Shown in pieces: positions 36,468 to 46,028 of a DNA stretch of 64,000 nucleotides (its first letter is position 1; each line of letters opens with the position of its first letter). Source of the DNA: Paenibacillus monticola (lineage in GTDB: Bacteria; Bacillota; Bacilli; Paenibacillales; Paenibacillaceae); assembly GCF_009664975.1 (NCBI RefSeq), contig NZ_WJXB01000010.1, positions 124,001 to 188,000 of the forward strand. The letters run 5' to 3'. Under the pieces are notes generated by a model, which did not search any database, was not told the DNA's origin, and saw only the letters and a list, made by a program, of their open reading frames with translations. Position numbers and translations under genes: made by a program.

Positions 36468-38170
36468 CTGCCCCGGACCCTCCTGTCATACGCAATAAAG
36501 CGCCTAACGAACTCACTTGGTTGGTCCAAGCCGGATCTCAAAGCTAATGTAAATAGCGAGGTTTCTTTCAAATTGGCACTTCGTACGACTTCCGTGTCGC
36601 CGAGCACCCGCTCCGGACTATCATCAGCAAGCTTCACACCGCCTGCGAGTACAATGGTCCGCTGCGCATATTCCAGCATTAGGTGCATATCATGGGTGAT
36701 CATCATCACTGTCATGCCTTGGTTGACCAGTGTCAGCAGGAACTCCATCATTTCATTATAATGCCGATAATCCTGAGCAGCAGTCGGTTCGTCCAAAATA
36801 ATAATTTCCGGCTCCAGCACCAAAATTGAAGCAATAGTGACACGTTTCTTCTGACCATAACTTAGCGCCGAAATCGGCCAGCTGCGAAAAGCATACAGCC
36901 CACATACCTTCAGAATAGCATGCACCCTTTCACGGATATGTTCCACCGAAGCCCCTCGCAGAATGAGCCCCAGTGCAACTTCATCATAAAGAAGTGTCTT
37001 GGAGATCATATGATTGGGATTCTGCATGACAAAACCAATCCGATCCGCCCGTTCTTTAATCGAGTCTGGGCCAATATCCCGTCCATTCATCCAGATCGTT
37101 CCCGACGTTGGCCGATAGAATCCACAAATGAGCTTGGACAAGGTTGATTTCCCAGCTCCATTCCGCCCGGCAATGCTCAGCATCTCTCCTTTGCCGATGC
37201 GTAGCGTGAGCTCCTGAAGCACTGGTCGATTCTTCTCATACCCGAACGTAACGTTCCGCAATTCAAGCAGAGGAGGATATTCAAGGCTTGTCGGTTGGAT
37301 ATTGTTGTTCTCATACCAAACTTTCAGCTTACCGGCATACTCATCAAGCCGGACATCGTCAATATGTTGCGGATTGATATCCGGCGTAATGCTGCAACCG
37401 GCATATTTCAGCGCTGTGAGATACAAGGGCTCCCGGATGCCCACATTACGAAGCAGATCAGCGCTCAATAGTTCGGCAGCCGGCAGATCTGCAACAATAT
37501 GACCCTCATCCATAACAATAATACGGTCGACCGCTCGATGCAGGACCTCTTCGAGCCGATGTTCGATAATAATGACTGTTGTGCCGCCCTCCCTTTGCAC
37601 CCGGTCAATGAGTTCAATCGCTTTTTTTCCGGTATACGGATCTAGACTTGCCAGCGGCTCATCGAACAACAGGATGTCAACATCCCCCACCAGCACTCCA
37701 CCTAATGTCGTTTTTTGCTTTTGTCCGCCTGACAATTCCTGCGGTGAAGACGACAGAAATTCATGAATATCGACAGCTATTGCCGCAGCATTTACCTTCT
37801 CCAGCATCTCCGCCTGTGGAATTGCATCATTCTCCAGCCGGAATGCGATATCCTCACCGACCGTTAAACCGACAAACTGTCCGTCTGGATCCTGCAGTAC
37901 GGTTCCGACCCGATCGGACAGCTCGGCGATACTCATTTCCTGCTGCTCCTGACCCATAATCCGCAGCGAGCCCGTCATTTCTCCTGAATAGGCAAAAGGA
38001 ATTAAGCCGTTGATGCAGTGGGCCAGCGTACTTTTGCCTGAACCGGATGGCCCGACAATGAGCACTTTCTCTCCTTCAGTAATTGTTAGAGTAATTCCAT
38101 GGAGAGTAGGCTCCTTCTGAGCCCGGTATTGAAAACCGAAATCTGCGAATTCAATGACCGCCTTTTTCAT
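36464..38170 (-). CDS. ECF transporter fused double-ATPase (EcfA-EcfA')
   Basis: 568 residues from the ATG at 38170 (GGGGAGGAAGG close upstream). Two ABC domains in one chain: Walker A GPSGSGKST and GRNGAGKST; signatures LSGGQKQKTTLGG and LSYGQKKRVTIAS; Walker B LLFDEPLASLD and IILDEPTAAQD. The second domain's switch region ends in HDMHLML. Hydrolyses ATP to drive uptake by the T and S subunits encoded alongside. Confidence 0.95.
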   Translation of the reverse strand: MKKAVIEFADFGFQYRAQKEPTLHGITLTITEGEKVLIVGPSGSGKSTLAHCINGLIPFAYSGEMTGSLRIMGQEQQEMSIAELSDRVGTVLQDPDGQFVGLTVGEDIAFRLENDAIPQAEMLEKVNAAAIAVDIHEFLSSSPQELSGGQKQKTTLGGVLVGDVDILLFDEPLASLDPYTGKKAIELIDRVQREGGTTVIIIEHRLEEVLHRAVDRIIVMDEGHIVADLPAAELLSADLLRNVGIREPLYLTALKYAGCSITPDINPQHIDDVRLDEYAGKLKVWYENNNIQPTSLEYPPLLELRNVTFGYEKNRPVLQELTLRIGKGEMLSIAGRNGAGKSTLSKLICGFYRPTSGTIWMNGRDIGPDSIKERADRIGFVMQNPNHMISKTLLYDEVALGLILRGASVEHIRERVHAILKVCGLYAFRSWPISALSYGQKKRVTIASILVLEPEIIILDEPTAAQDYRHYNEMMEFLLTLVNQGMTVMMITHDMHLMLEYAQRTIVLAGGVKLADDSPERVLGDTEVVRSANLKETSLFTLALRSGLDQPSEFVRRFIAYDRRVRGR

Positions 38171-38214
38171 ATTGACCTTCCTCCCCTGATGATTATGCCT
38201 TATGTGCAAAAGAG

Positions 38215-38241
38215 AAAAGCCGGTAGTTTACACCGGCTTTT
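38215..38241 (-). terminator. Terminator-like hairpin between the ECF S and ATPase genes
   Basis: Perfect 10-bp arms AAAAGCCGGT (38215-38224) and ACCGGCTTTT (38232-38241), followed by CTCTTTT on the minus strand. It lies inside what looks like one transporter operon, so it may lower ATPase/T expression relative to S, or the ATPase may have its own promoter. Confidence 0.75.
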
Positions 38242-38281
38242 CTAGTGATTTGATTTGTTGAGAAATTTAGATTGGACTAGC

Positions 38282-38842
38282 TTAAGCTTCCCTGCTCAAG
38301 CTACCTTGTTTCGTTCTTGTTTTGGCATAAGCGACAGCCAGTAATGAGCCAATTATCGCTACCGTCACTATATTCGCCGCTCCAGCAATTAACCCTTGCG
38401 TAAATACTTTATTAGCGGGTTCCGCATAGATTAGAATATCCAATACCGGTGCTACGATGAACCAGGCCACTGCATTCGCCGCAATCTGGGCTAGGTTAAA
38501 GCGGATGAGTTCCCTCTTGCCAAACTCCCCATCATGGATGGATATTCTCGAGGTTAGCAAGCCAATAATCAGCCCGACCAATCCTGAAGCAATGACCCAA
38601 CTGAACCAAGGCGAACCGTAAAAAATAGCATCCTTCAGTGTGTGACCGATCAGACCAATCAACAGCCCCGCAACCGGACCATATAATAGTGCAAACAACG
38701 CAAGCAAAGCGTATGTTGTCTCAATGTTAGTATTAGGGACACCGGATGGAATCGAGCCGAATCTTCCCAAAATTACGAATAATGCAGATCCGATACCAAT
38801 AGCTACAATCGTCTTAATCGATAACACTTTTTGTTTTCCCAA
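38282..38842 (-). CDS. UPF0397 family ECF transporter S component
   Basis: Substrate-binding membrane subunit. Family block TIVAIGIGSALFVILGRFGS and PNTNIETTYALLALFAL, GHTLKDAIFYGSPWFSWV. I prefer TTG at 38842 (GGGAG 9 nt upstream; 186 residues) over ATG at 38851, which touches that site. About six membrane helices. Substrate unknown; no riboswitch was recognised in the 38852-39000 leader. Confidence 0.9.
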   Translation of the reverse strand: MGKQKVLSIKTIVAIGIGSALFVILGRFGSIPSGVPNTNIETTYALLALFALLYGPVAGLLIGLIGHTLKDAIFYGSPWFSWVIASGLVGLIIGLLTSRISIHDGEFGKRELIRFNLAQIAANAVAWFIVAPVLDILIYAEPANKVFTQGLIAGAANIVTVAIIGSLLAVAYAKTRTKQGSLSREA

Positions 38843-38999
38843 CGATCTCATCTCCCTTGGTCCATGAATGTATTGCTTCCTAACCCTATTTACATGCTGC
38901 AGCTGTGTATGTAGTTTTTGGAATTATACATCGGATTAGTGGGAATTACTAGAGGCCAAACAGATAATATTATTAAAATATGGATTTCCCCAGAAAAAA

Positions 39000-39027
39000 G
39001 GGGTGCCGCCCTTATGGACAACACCCC
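39000..39027 (-). terminator. Intrinsic terminator after the Ig-like protein gene
   Basis: Arms 39000-39011 and 39016-39027 pair over 12 bp with G-U pairs (GGGGTG...CACCCC), followed by six T on the minus strand. Confidence 0.88.
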
Positions 39028-39037
39028 ATACTATAAT

Positions 39038-41299
39038 TTAATTCACAGTTACCGAAACAGTCACTGTTTTGGTATCGAATTTGCCTTTAATTGATGCTGA
39101 ACCCTTGCTCACAGCTGTAATACTGCCAGAAGCGTTCACCTTCGCTACGGAAGGCTTAGAACTTGTCCAGATAACTTTATCTGTAACATTAACCTCTTTG
39201 CCGGTGTCGTAAAGTGCTGTCACAACTACGGTTTTGGTATAGCCCGAAGCCAGCTTCAGTCTGGTTTCGCTGACTGTCACCTTAGTAAGCTTGGGAACAA
39301 CAGTAATTTTGACCGTTGCAGTTATGCCTTGATACGATCCGGTTAATGTAGTTGTTCCTTCGGCTACAGCCTTAACGGAGGTACCCTTCACGGTAGCCAC
39401 CAATGGATTCGAAGATTCCCAGTTCATTCCGCTGGAGAAATTCGCCGTTTTGCCCGTGGAATAATAGCCAGTCACCTTGATCGTCTTGGAGCCTTTAATG
39501 TTCATTTCCAAAGTGGCCGGTTCAACTACAAGCTTGACGACCTTTTGCTCAATCGTAACCGGAATGCTGATGGTCATATTCGCATAGGTACCCTTTAAGC
39601 TCGCTGAACCTTTCAGTAGACCTTTAAGGACTTTACCAGTAGTAGTCTGCTTGATAACGGCATTTGTACCGGTAAGTGTCCATTCGATTGTTCCGGTGAC
39701 ATCTCGCTCTTCGCCATTTTCCATAATAGCCTGAATTGTAGGAAGCGGATCTTCTTCACCAGTGACAAGACCCAAGTTATCTTCAGGCCCAATCAGGATA
39801 AGCACCTTATCTTTTACTGTTACTTTTATTTCAACGTTTTGGGAACGGATAGTTGCTAATGGTGCAGAGACATCCCCGCCCTTCAGTTTGCCAATAATAC
39901 TGGCCGTACCTGCCGCTACCGCGACCAATTTACCATCCTTAACCAATGCAACGTCTACATTGCTGGAATTCCACTCTATCTCCTGACTGAGATCAAGCTT
40001 CGTTCCGTCCAACTTCGTACCAGTAACCTTCGGCAAGCTTACTGAGTCTGCCGTATATAATTCCTGATCCGTTGTATCCGTCTTCTCATTCTTCTCAGCT
40101 TCCAAAGCTGTAATCGTTGGATACACAGTCAGCTTAAAGGTTTTGTTAACACCTTTGTATTCTGCTTTGATTGTCGTGGTTCCGACTGCTTTGGCTGTGA
40201 TCACAGCAGATAATCCATCAGCCGCTACTGTTGCAGTAGCCGTCAGTTGATTATCGGAACTCCACACCGCATCCTTGGACACAGGCTTTGTTGAATTTGC
40301 TGCATCTCTCACATCTGCCGCAACCTTTAAACTCTCACCCATGAACAAGGAATGATCTCCTGATGGCGTTAACAACATGGCTTCGAAGGGCGCACGAACA
40401 TATACATCAACAGAAGCTGAAATACCTAGGTAGGTAACTGAGATCACAGTTTTACCAGAGGATAGAACTTTAACTGACCCTTCTTTTACAGTAGCCACAG
40501 CCACGTTAGAGGAGTTCCATTCAGCCTTCTTAGTAATATCCTCGCTCACAACATTTACTGCTGATATTTGGGTTACAGCACTTAGCTGAAGCGGGTTGTC
40601 TCCATTCAGCATTTCAAGTTCTTTAACGATTGTACCTTTTACTGTCTCCTTAAGCTCAATCGCGGAGTATGGCAATTGCACTGTAGCTTTATATGTAGCT
40701 GTCAAGCCTTTGTATTTAGCGGTGATCGTTGCTGTTCCTTCACCAGCTAGCGTAATCTTGCCATCTTTGATGTTCAATACGTTCGTATTGGAGCTGCTCC
40801 AATCGGCATCAGCGGTTACATCATTGTCGGTAGTCTCCGACTTTCCGCCAAGAGCACTGGCTTTTATGAGCAATTGAGCTTCATCGTCACCTAATTTATA
40901 GTTACCAGTGGAGCTTGGCACCAGCTTCAATTCCTTATAGGGATAAGTAACAGAAACCTCAATTGAGGTGAGGGCATCTTTATACGTAGCTGTAATGATA
41001 GCAGTACCGCTAATCAATGGAGTAAGCTGACCATTGACCACTTGCACAACGTTACTTTTTGAGGAGCTCCATGAAGTCGAAGCAGTCACATCTCTTTTGG
41101 AGGAAGACCCTTCCACGCTGGCATATACCTTTAGTTGCTTCGGCGTCTGGCCTACAATAAGCTCCACTTTTGCCGAACTATCAAATTCAATCGAGTTGAC
41201 GTCGCCCGTAGCTGCCAAGACACTTACCGGAAAAACAGCAGTAGCAAGTAGTATCATTATGAAGAGCAATTTCGTCATTTTTCTGTACACAGTCATCAT
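39038..41299 (-). CDS. Secreted protein with about eight Big2 Ig-like repeats
   Basis: 753 residues. Signal peptide (LLFIMILLATAVFPVSVLAA) then repeated ~85-residue units with the Big2 pattern: W-[SN]-SS, a V-x-V strand, G-x-A-x-I and Y-K-G. I count eight (for example WSSSKSNVV, WSSSNTNVL, WNSSNVAV, WESSNPLV, WTSSKPSV). No catalytic, SLH or sortase motif was seen, so it is probably a released or wall-associated surface protein. ATG at 41299 or 41296, AAGGAG upstream. Followed by a strong terminator; stands alone. Confidence 0.88.
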   Translation of the reverse strand: MMTVYRKMTKLLFIMILLATAVFPVSVLAATGDVNSIEFDSSAKVELIVGQTPKQLKVYASVEGSSSKRDVTASTSWSSSKSNVVQVVNGQLTPLISGTAIITATYKDALTSIEVSVTYPYKELKLVPSSTGNYKLGDDEAQLLIKASALGGKSETTDNDVTADADWSSSNTNVLNIKDGKITLAGEGTATITAKYKGLTATYKATVQLPYSAIELKETVKGTIVKELEMLNGDNPLQLSAVTQISAVNVVSEDITKKAEWNSSNVAVATVKEGSVKVLSSGKTVISVTYLGISASVDVYVRAPFEAMLLTPSGDHSLFMGESLKVAADVRDAANSTKPVSKDAVWSSDNQLTATATVAADGLSAVITAKAVGTTTIKAEYKGVNKTFKLTVYPTITALEAEKNEKTDTTDQELYTADSVSLPKVTGTKLDGTKLDLSQEIEWNSSNVDVALVKDGKLVAVAAGTASIIGKLKGGDVSAPLATIRSQNVEIKVTVKDKVLILIGPEDNLGLVTGEEDPLPTIQAIMENGEERDVTGTIEWTLTGTNAVIKQTTTGKVLKGLLKGSASLKGTYANMTISIPVTIEQKVVKLVVEPATLEMNIKGSKTIKVTGYYSTGKTANFSSGMNWESSNPLVATVKGTSVKAVAEGTTTLTGSYQGITATVKITVVPKLTKVTVSETRLKLASGYTKTVVVTALYDTGKEVNVTDKVIWTSSKPSVAKVNASGSITAVSKGSASIKGKFDTKTVTVSVTVN

Positions 41300-41420
41300 T
41301 TCTCTCCTTAGGCTATAATGTTATTTTCCACACTCTTCCACTTATATCGACATCTAGCCCCAAAGTGTTTACCTTATTCTCATATTCCTTCGAATTTAGA
41401 CTGAATTCAGGACTTTATAA

Positions 41421-41855
41421 CTAGAACACTTGAATACCCAGCAACGCCAGTGCCTTACGCAGAATATGGATATTATTGGAGTAGGAATTGTTAGTTCCTC
41501 TCGCCCAAGCAGCTAACGGTTCATGCCATTCCACAGCGCTGATCTCCGCAAGTTGAGCCTCAGTTACACCACCCGTAGCTTCCACCAAAAAATAATGAAC
41601 CTCTTTATCCACCTTACCGTGTACCGGATGGTGGTACGTATATTTAATGATATCCACGGGTGCTTTAACTACACCGATGGTACCTGTCTCTTCGAGAATC
41701 TCACGCAGGGCTGTCTCCTCTACGGTTTCTCCGACTTCCATCTTCCCTTTAGGAAGAGCTACTTTGCCGTAACGGTCCACAATCAGCTGGATTTCCAAGC
41801 CTGCGTTACCCTTGCGATATACAACACCACCAGCCGAAATTTCCTTGTGCACCAT
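41421..41855 (-). CDS. Nudix hydrolase
   Basis: 144 residues from the ATG at 41855 (AAAGGGG upstream). Nudix box GKMEVGETVEETALREILEE matches G-x5-E-x7-REUxEExGU. Substrate unknown; similar small Firmicute Nudix proteins hydrolyse nucleoside diphosphate derivatives. Lies downstream of mtaB with a hairpin element between. Confidence 0.92.
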   Translation of the reverse strand: MVHKEISAGGVVYRKGNAGLEIQLIVDRYGKVALPKGKMEVGETVEETALREILEETGTIGVVKAPVDIIKYTYHHPVHGKVDKEVHYFLVEATGGVTEAQLAEISAVEWHEPLAAWARGTNNSYSNNIHILRKALALLGIQVF

Positions 41856-41898
41856 ACAAGTTCCCCTTTTCTTAAAATTAAACTTCATAAGATAACAA

Positions 41899-41944
41899 GA
41901 AGAAACGGCTTCGCCGTCCTTTTAGGGACGGTATCCGTTTCTTC
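41899..41944. repeat. Nested hairpin element between mtaB and the Nudix gene
   Basis: Outer arms GAAGAAACGG (41899-41908) and CCGTTTCTTC (41935-41944), inner arms CCGTCC (41914-41919) and GGACGG (41926-41931). No clean T tract. Related sequence occurs at 32893-32950, and the same outer motif AGAAACGG/CCGTTTCT at 49155-49200. Confidence 0.75.
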
Positions 41945-41971
41945 GAGAAATATATGCTTAAGATGCTTACC

Positions 41972-43315
41972 TTAACCAGCAGATGACTGCAAACTGGCAT
42001 GACTTATGCCAATCAGCTCACCCCGGCATTCGTTAACACCAGCTTCAGTTATTTTAATCTGACAAAGCTCACCCTGCAGCGAATCATCACCATTAAAAAG
42101 AATCTGCAGGTAATTGTCACTGAAGCCATGCTGAACAGCCCGGCCAGGTGCGCCTTTCGCCGATCTTTCCGCAATGACGCTCAGCGTCTGCCCGACAAAT
42201 GTACGTGCATAGGCCAGCTGCATTTCCTCGGAGAGATCAATCAGCTGCTGAACACGGACATTCTTGATCTCTTCATCAATCTGGTGATCCATTCGTGCTG
42301 CCGGTGTACCCGTCCGTTTGGAATACGGGAATACATGCATTTCCGAGAAGCCCACCGCCTTCATGAAATCATATCCGGCACGGAACATCTCATCGGTTTC
42401 ACCCGGGAAGCCAACAATTACGTCTGTTGTAATCCCAACATCCGGCATGGCCTGACGGATCAGCCCGATTTTGGCATAATACTCTTCGGTCGTATATTTA
42501 CGGTGCATCGCTTTCAGCACCTCGTTATGTCCAGCCTGTAGCGGTATGTGGAGATGGCGGCACATTTTGGTGGAACGGTTCAGCACCTCAAGCAACTTCA
42601 CATCAATCTGGCTAGCCTCAATCGAGCTAATACGCACCCGTTCCAGACCTTCCACCTGATCTAGTTCCCACAGCAAATCAGACAGCCGGTAATTCTCAAG
42701 ATCATCACCGTAACCTCCGGTATGAATACCCGTCAATACGAACTCTTTATATCCGGCTGCTACCAGTTGATGAGCCTGAGTGATGATGCTCTTGGGATCA
42801 CGGCTGCGGGAAAGACCGCGCGACCAAGGAATGATACAGAACGTACAGAAGTTGTTGCAGCCATCCTGGATCTTCATGAAAGCGCGTGTCCGGTCAGCAA
42901 AACCAGGTACATCCATTTCCTCGAATTCACGCGTCTTCATAATATTGCGGACGGCGTTGACGGGCTGGCGTGTTGCCTGAATATTCTTCACATGGGTCAT
43001 GATCTGGTCGCGATCCTGATTGCCAATCACGAGATCGACACCAGGGATATCTAGAATCTCACCGGGAGAGGTCTGCGCGTAGCAACCCGTAACAGCCACG
43101 ATGGCCTCTGGATTACGGCGAACGGCCCGCCGAATCATTTGGCGACTTTTTTTATCCCCGGTATTGGTTACAGTGCAAGTATTAATCAGATAGACATCGG
43201 CAGGCCCTTCAAAATCGACCTGTTCGTAGCCTTCGTTTTTGAACAGCTGCCAAATGGCTTCAGTATCATAGAAATTAACTTTACAACCTAAAGTATAAAA
43301 TGCTACGGATGACAT
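41972..43315 (-). CDS. mtaB: tRNA t6A37 methylthiotransferase MtaB
   Basis: Radical-SAM enzyme that turns t6A37 into ms2t6A37 in tRNA. 447 residues: N-terminal MTTase with the first cluster (YTLGCKVNFYDTEAIW, INTCTVTN, VTGCYAQT), radical SAM CNNFCTFCIIPWSRG, and a C-terminal TRAM domain. Start overlaps the rsmE stop by 13 nt. Equivalent to B. subtilis yqeV. Confidence 0.96.
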   Translation of the reverse strand: MSSVAFYTLGCKVNFYDTEAIWQLFKNEGYEQVDFEGPADVYLINTCTVTNTGDKKSRQMIRRAVRRNPEAIVAVTGCYAQTSPGEILDIPGVDLVIGNQDRDQIMTHVKNIQATRQPVNAVRNIMKTREFEEMDVPGFADRTRAFMKIQDGCNNFCTFCIIPWSRGLSRSRDPKSIITQAHQLVAAGYKEFVLTGIHTGGYGDDLENYRLSDLLWELDQVEGLERVRISSIEASQIDVKLLEVLNRSTKMCRHLHIPLQAGHNEVLKAMHRKYTTEEYYAKIGLIRQAMPDVGITTDVIVGFPGETDEMFRAGYDFMKAVGFSEMHVFPYSKRTGTPAARMDHQIDEEIKNVRVQQLIDLSEEMQLAYARTFVGQTLSVIAERSAKGAPGRAVQHGFSDNYLQILFNGDDSLQGELCQIKITEAGVNECRGELIGISHASLQSSAG

Positions 43316-44082
43316 AACTCAAGCTCCCCCATTTCTCCCGATTCATACAGAATGCAGGCCACGGCAACCATGCCCGCCGTCTCACAGCGCAGAATACGCC
43401 GCCCAAGACCTACGGAGAGCGCCCCTGCCTCCTCGGCTCCCAGACATTCCTCTGGGCTGAAGCCACCTTCAGGACCCACTACAATCAGCACCTTGCCAGT
43501 TGCCATTGGAGCTAAAGTAGAAAACCATGGTGCTACCGCACTGCGCAGCTGCAGACCTTCTTCCTTCTCATAGCAAAAATAAATAGCGTCATATTCCCCG
43601 AAGGATTGCAGCAGCTTCTTCCATGTCAGTGGGGAGCTCACCTCCGGCACGATGTTCCGGTGAGCTTGCTCCGCTGCTTCTTTGCAGATTTTGCGCCAGC
43701 GTTCCAGCCGTTTGCTCTCTTTACGCTCATCGTATTGCACGATTGTACGTTCTGACAGAAACGGAATAAACGACACAGCACCAATCTCCGTACATTTCTG
43801 AATCACTGTCTCCATCTTGTCCGCCTTGGGCAAACTTTGGGCTACGGTAATCTTGACCCGTGGCTCATGGGTCATCTCCAGCGCTTCCAATATATTCACT
43901 GTTACTTCTCCAATTTCGATAATAGCAATTTCCACTAACGCTTCGCGGGAAATGCCATCGCTGACGATCAGCTTATCCCCTGCTTTGCCGCGCATCACCT
44001 TGGCAATATGACGGGCATCCTCACCGTCGATTCTTACTGTGCTATCGTTGAACTGCTCAGGTGTAACAAAATATCGTTGCAT
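43303..44082 (-). CDS. rsmE: 16S rRNA (uracil1498-N3)-methyltransferase RsmE
   Basis: SPOUT methyltransferase, 259 residues. PUA-like N-terminus (HIAKVMRGKAGDKLIVSDG), then the knot motifs VGPEGGFSPEEC and GLGRRILRCETA. Sits between prmA and mtaB as in Bacillus yqeU, except that the S2P-type gene is inserted before it. Confidence 0.96.
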   Translation of the reverse strand: MQRYFVTPEQFNDSTVRIDGEDARHIAKVMRGKAGDKLIVSDGISREALVEIAIIEIGEVTVNILEALEMTHEPRVKITVAQSLPKADKMETVIQKCTEIGAVSFIPFLSERTIVQYDERKESKRLERWRKICKEAAEQAHRNIVPEVSSPLTWKKLLQSFGEYDAIYFCYEKEEGLQLRSAVAPWFSTLAPMATGKVLIVVGPEGGFSPEECLGAEEAGALSVGLGRRILRCETAGMVAVACILYESGEMGELELCHP

Positions 44083-44114
44083 ATCATCATCATCCTGTTC
44101 CTTGATTTGCTTCT

Positions 44115-44810
44115 TTAGCTGCCAAATATCTGAAGGGAAAACTTATAGAAAAGGTTCACAAATTCACCTGCCATTTGAGTGGACCAATTATTAAGAGGTG
44201 TAATGGTATAAGCTCGCAACCCAGGGAGAAAGACGATCAGCAGAAAAAGAAACGAAGCCCACTGCTCGTATTGCTGTAATTTCCCGCGGATTGGGCGTGG
44301 AGCGATATCTTCCACAATTCGATAACCATCCAGTGGCGGCAGCGGAATAAGATTGAACAGAAACAGAAAGAAATTGAGTTGAATGAAAATACCAAAAAAC
44401 ATGTAAATAGCCTGGAGTAAACGGTCATTGGAGATCGAATTTAAAGCTCCACTCGCCTCAAGTGCTGCGTAGATTAATGCACCCAGTATCCCTAATAGTA
44501 AATTGCTTAGGGGTCCGACAATGGATACAATGACGCCCATCAGACGGGGACGACGGAAGTTCTCGCGGTTTACCGGAACCGGACGCGCCCAGCCGAAGCC
44601 CGCGATGAGCATTAGGATGATCCCAAAGAAATCAAAATGAACGGCCGGATTAAGTGTCATGCGTCCCAGCAGCCGTGCTGTCGGGTCACCAAACTTATTT
44701 GCAAAATAAGCATGGCTAAACTCATGCACCGTAAAAGCGATAAGCAACGTAATCAGAAAGAAGGGAAGCTGTTCCAGTGGTATACGTATAAAGCTCTGTA
44801 ATAAATCCAT
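44115..44810 (-). CDS. Site-2 protease family (M50) membrane protein
   Basis: 231 residues from the ATG at 44810 (AGAGGT upstream), 2 nt after the prmA stop. Zinc motifs HEFSH (about residue 30) and PPLDGYRIVED (about residue 150), with five to six membrane helices. Resembles the small YwhC-like M50 proteins; its target is unknown. It is not at this place in B. subtilis. Confidence 0.9.
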   Translation of the reverse strand: MDLLQSFIRIPLEQLPFFLITLLIAFTVHEFSHAYFANKFGDPTARLLGRMTLNPAVHFDFFGIILMLIAGFGWARPVPVNRENFRRPRLMGVIVSIVGPLSNLLLGILGALIYAALEASGALNSISNDRLLQAIYMFFGIFIQLNFFLFLFNLIPLPPLDGYRIVEDIAPRPIRGKLQQYEQWASFLFLLIVFLPGLRAYTITPLNNWSTQMAGEFVNLFYKFSLQIFGS

Positions 44811-44812
44811 TT

Positions 44813-45877
44813 TTACCTCTTTCCGGCTGTAAATGCCACCCAATCTTCTTCATGGGATACTTCAATAATGTCAAACCCGGAGGCTGTCAACGCCTGTGCC
44901 ACAAGCCCTTCTTTATCCTTATAAATACCGGAAGTAATATAAATCCCGCCCGGTTTAAGCGCACGGTATACATCCTCTGTAAACAGCACAATGATTTCTG
45001 CCAAAATATTCGCCACTACAATTTGTACCGGCAGCGTAACTCCAAGGTTGCCTTCGGCTTCTTGTTCAGCATCAGCAGGCAAGGCATTCTCTCCCAAGGT
45101 ATGGCCCGGTCTGGCGGACGGCCACATATCTCCTGCCGCCGTATCAGCTACACCAGCGCCGCCAAGCAGCGTTAGTAAGTCACTTTCTTTTACCGTAATG
45201 GCATGTTGGAGTTTGTTTAACGCTACATTCTCCTGAGCACTGGTTACAGCCACTGGGTCCAGATCGAGCGCCAGTACGGACTTCGCACCCAACAGCATTG
45301 CGCCTACCGCCAGAATACCTGAGCCAGTACCCACGTCGATAACTTCTTCACCGCCGCTAATATTCTTCTCCAGTGCACGCAGGCAGAGTGCCGTAGTAGG
45401 ATGGGTACCGGTGCCGAATGCCATGCCGGGGTCTAGCTCTATAATCTTCTCCTCAGGACTTTCAGGCGTATATTCCTCCCAAGTCGGCTTGATCGTAAGA
45501 CGCTCGGAAACACGTAATGGCTTAAAATATTGCTTCCAGGCATGCGCCCATTCATCCTCGTCGACGGTTGTCCAAGAAATCAGCGCTTTGCCGGGATCAA
45601 TACCGAACTCGCGCAGTTCTTCAACTCTTGGGGCCAGTTCTTCTATAATTGCTTCCATGGAGACGGTATCGGAATAATAGCCTTTAATGATCGCTTCCCC
45701 TTCGGGAATGTCATTCAACGGCTGATCATATAATTCACCGTAACGTGTATCACGTACTTTGTTCAGCGTACCGGATTCCTCAATAGAAACACCGCCCGCG
45801 CCTGCTTCGTATAGCAGATTGGAGATCATTTCCTGCGCTTCTTCTGTTGTATGTATCGTCAGTTCATGCCATAACAT
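44813..45877 (-). CDS. prmA: Ribosomal protein L11 methyltransferase
   Basis: Trimethylates ribosomal protein L11. 354 residues from the ATG at 45877 (AGGAGG 10 nt upstream), about 40 longer than usual. N-terminal substrate domain (MLWHELTIHTTEEAQEM), DEDEWAHAWKQYFKP, SAM motif VIDVGTGSGILAVGA, then an insert at about residues 238-282 (Ala/Gly/Pro/Glu-rich) just before the catalytic VVANILAEII. Its leader is a copy of the module seen at cdd and hit. Confidence 0.95.
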   Translation of the reverse strand: MLWHELTIHTTEEAQEMISNLLYEAGAGGVSIEESGTLNKVRDTRYGELYDQPLNDIPEGEAIIKGYYSDTVSMEAIIEELAPRVEELREFGIDPGKALISWTTVDEDEWAHAWKQYFKPLRVSERLTIKPTWEEYTPESPEEKIIELDPGMAFGTGTHPTTALCLRALEKNISGGEEVIDVGTGSGILAVGAMLLGAKSVLALDLDPVAVTSAQENVALNKLQHAITVKESDLLTLLGGAGVADTAAGDMWPSARPGHTLGENALPADAEQEAEGNLGVTLPVQIVVANILAEIIVLFTEDVYRALKPGGIYITSGIYKDKEGLVAQALTASGFDIIEVSHEEDWVAFTAGKR

Positions 45878-45895
45878 TGTTTTGAATCCTCCTAA

Positions 45896-45983
45896 AAGTT
45901 TTGTGGAGCATTTGCTGCTTGAATTATCTTCGTTCAAAACTGCTTCGTAAGCATTCGCTTAGTTTTGTGGAGCATTTGCTGCT
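45896..45983 (-). repeat. SD-abutting leader module before prmA (about 1.4 copies)
   Basis: A 65-bp unit (45896-45960) joined to the prmA ribosome site, then a second partial copy (45961-45983). Arms AGTTTTG (45897-45903) and CAAAACT (45935-45941) replace the A-T pair of the cdd unit by G-C. Inner AGCA-TT-TGCT replaces AGCT-T-AGCT. GCTT-CGT-AAGC is identical. Confidence 0.85.
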
Positions 45984-46028
45984 CTGGACAGTATAACATT
46001 TCTTACTGGTCTAGCGCCAAACTGTGGA

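Noticed and set aside
38852..38999. Riboswitch before the ECF S component
   Set aside because: No recognisable riboswitch core was seen in this AT-rich stretch.
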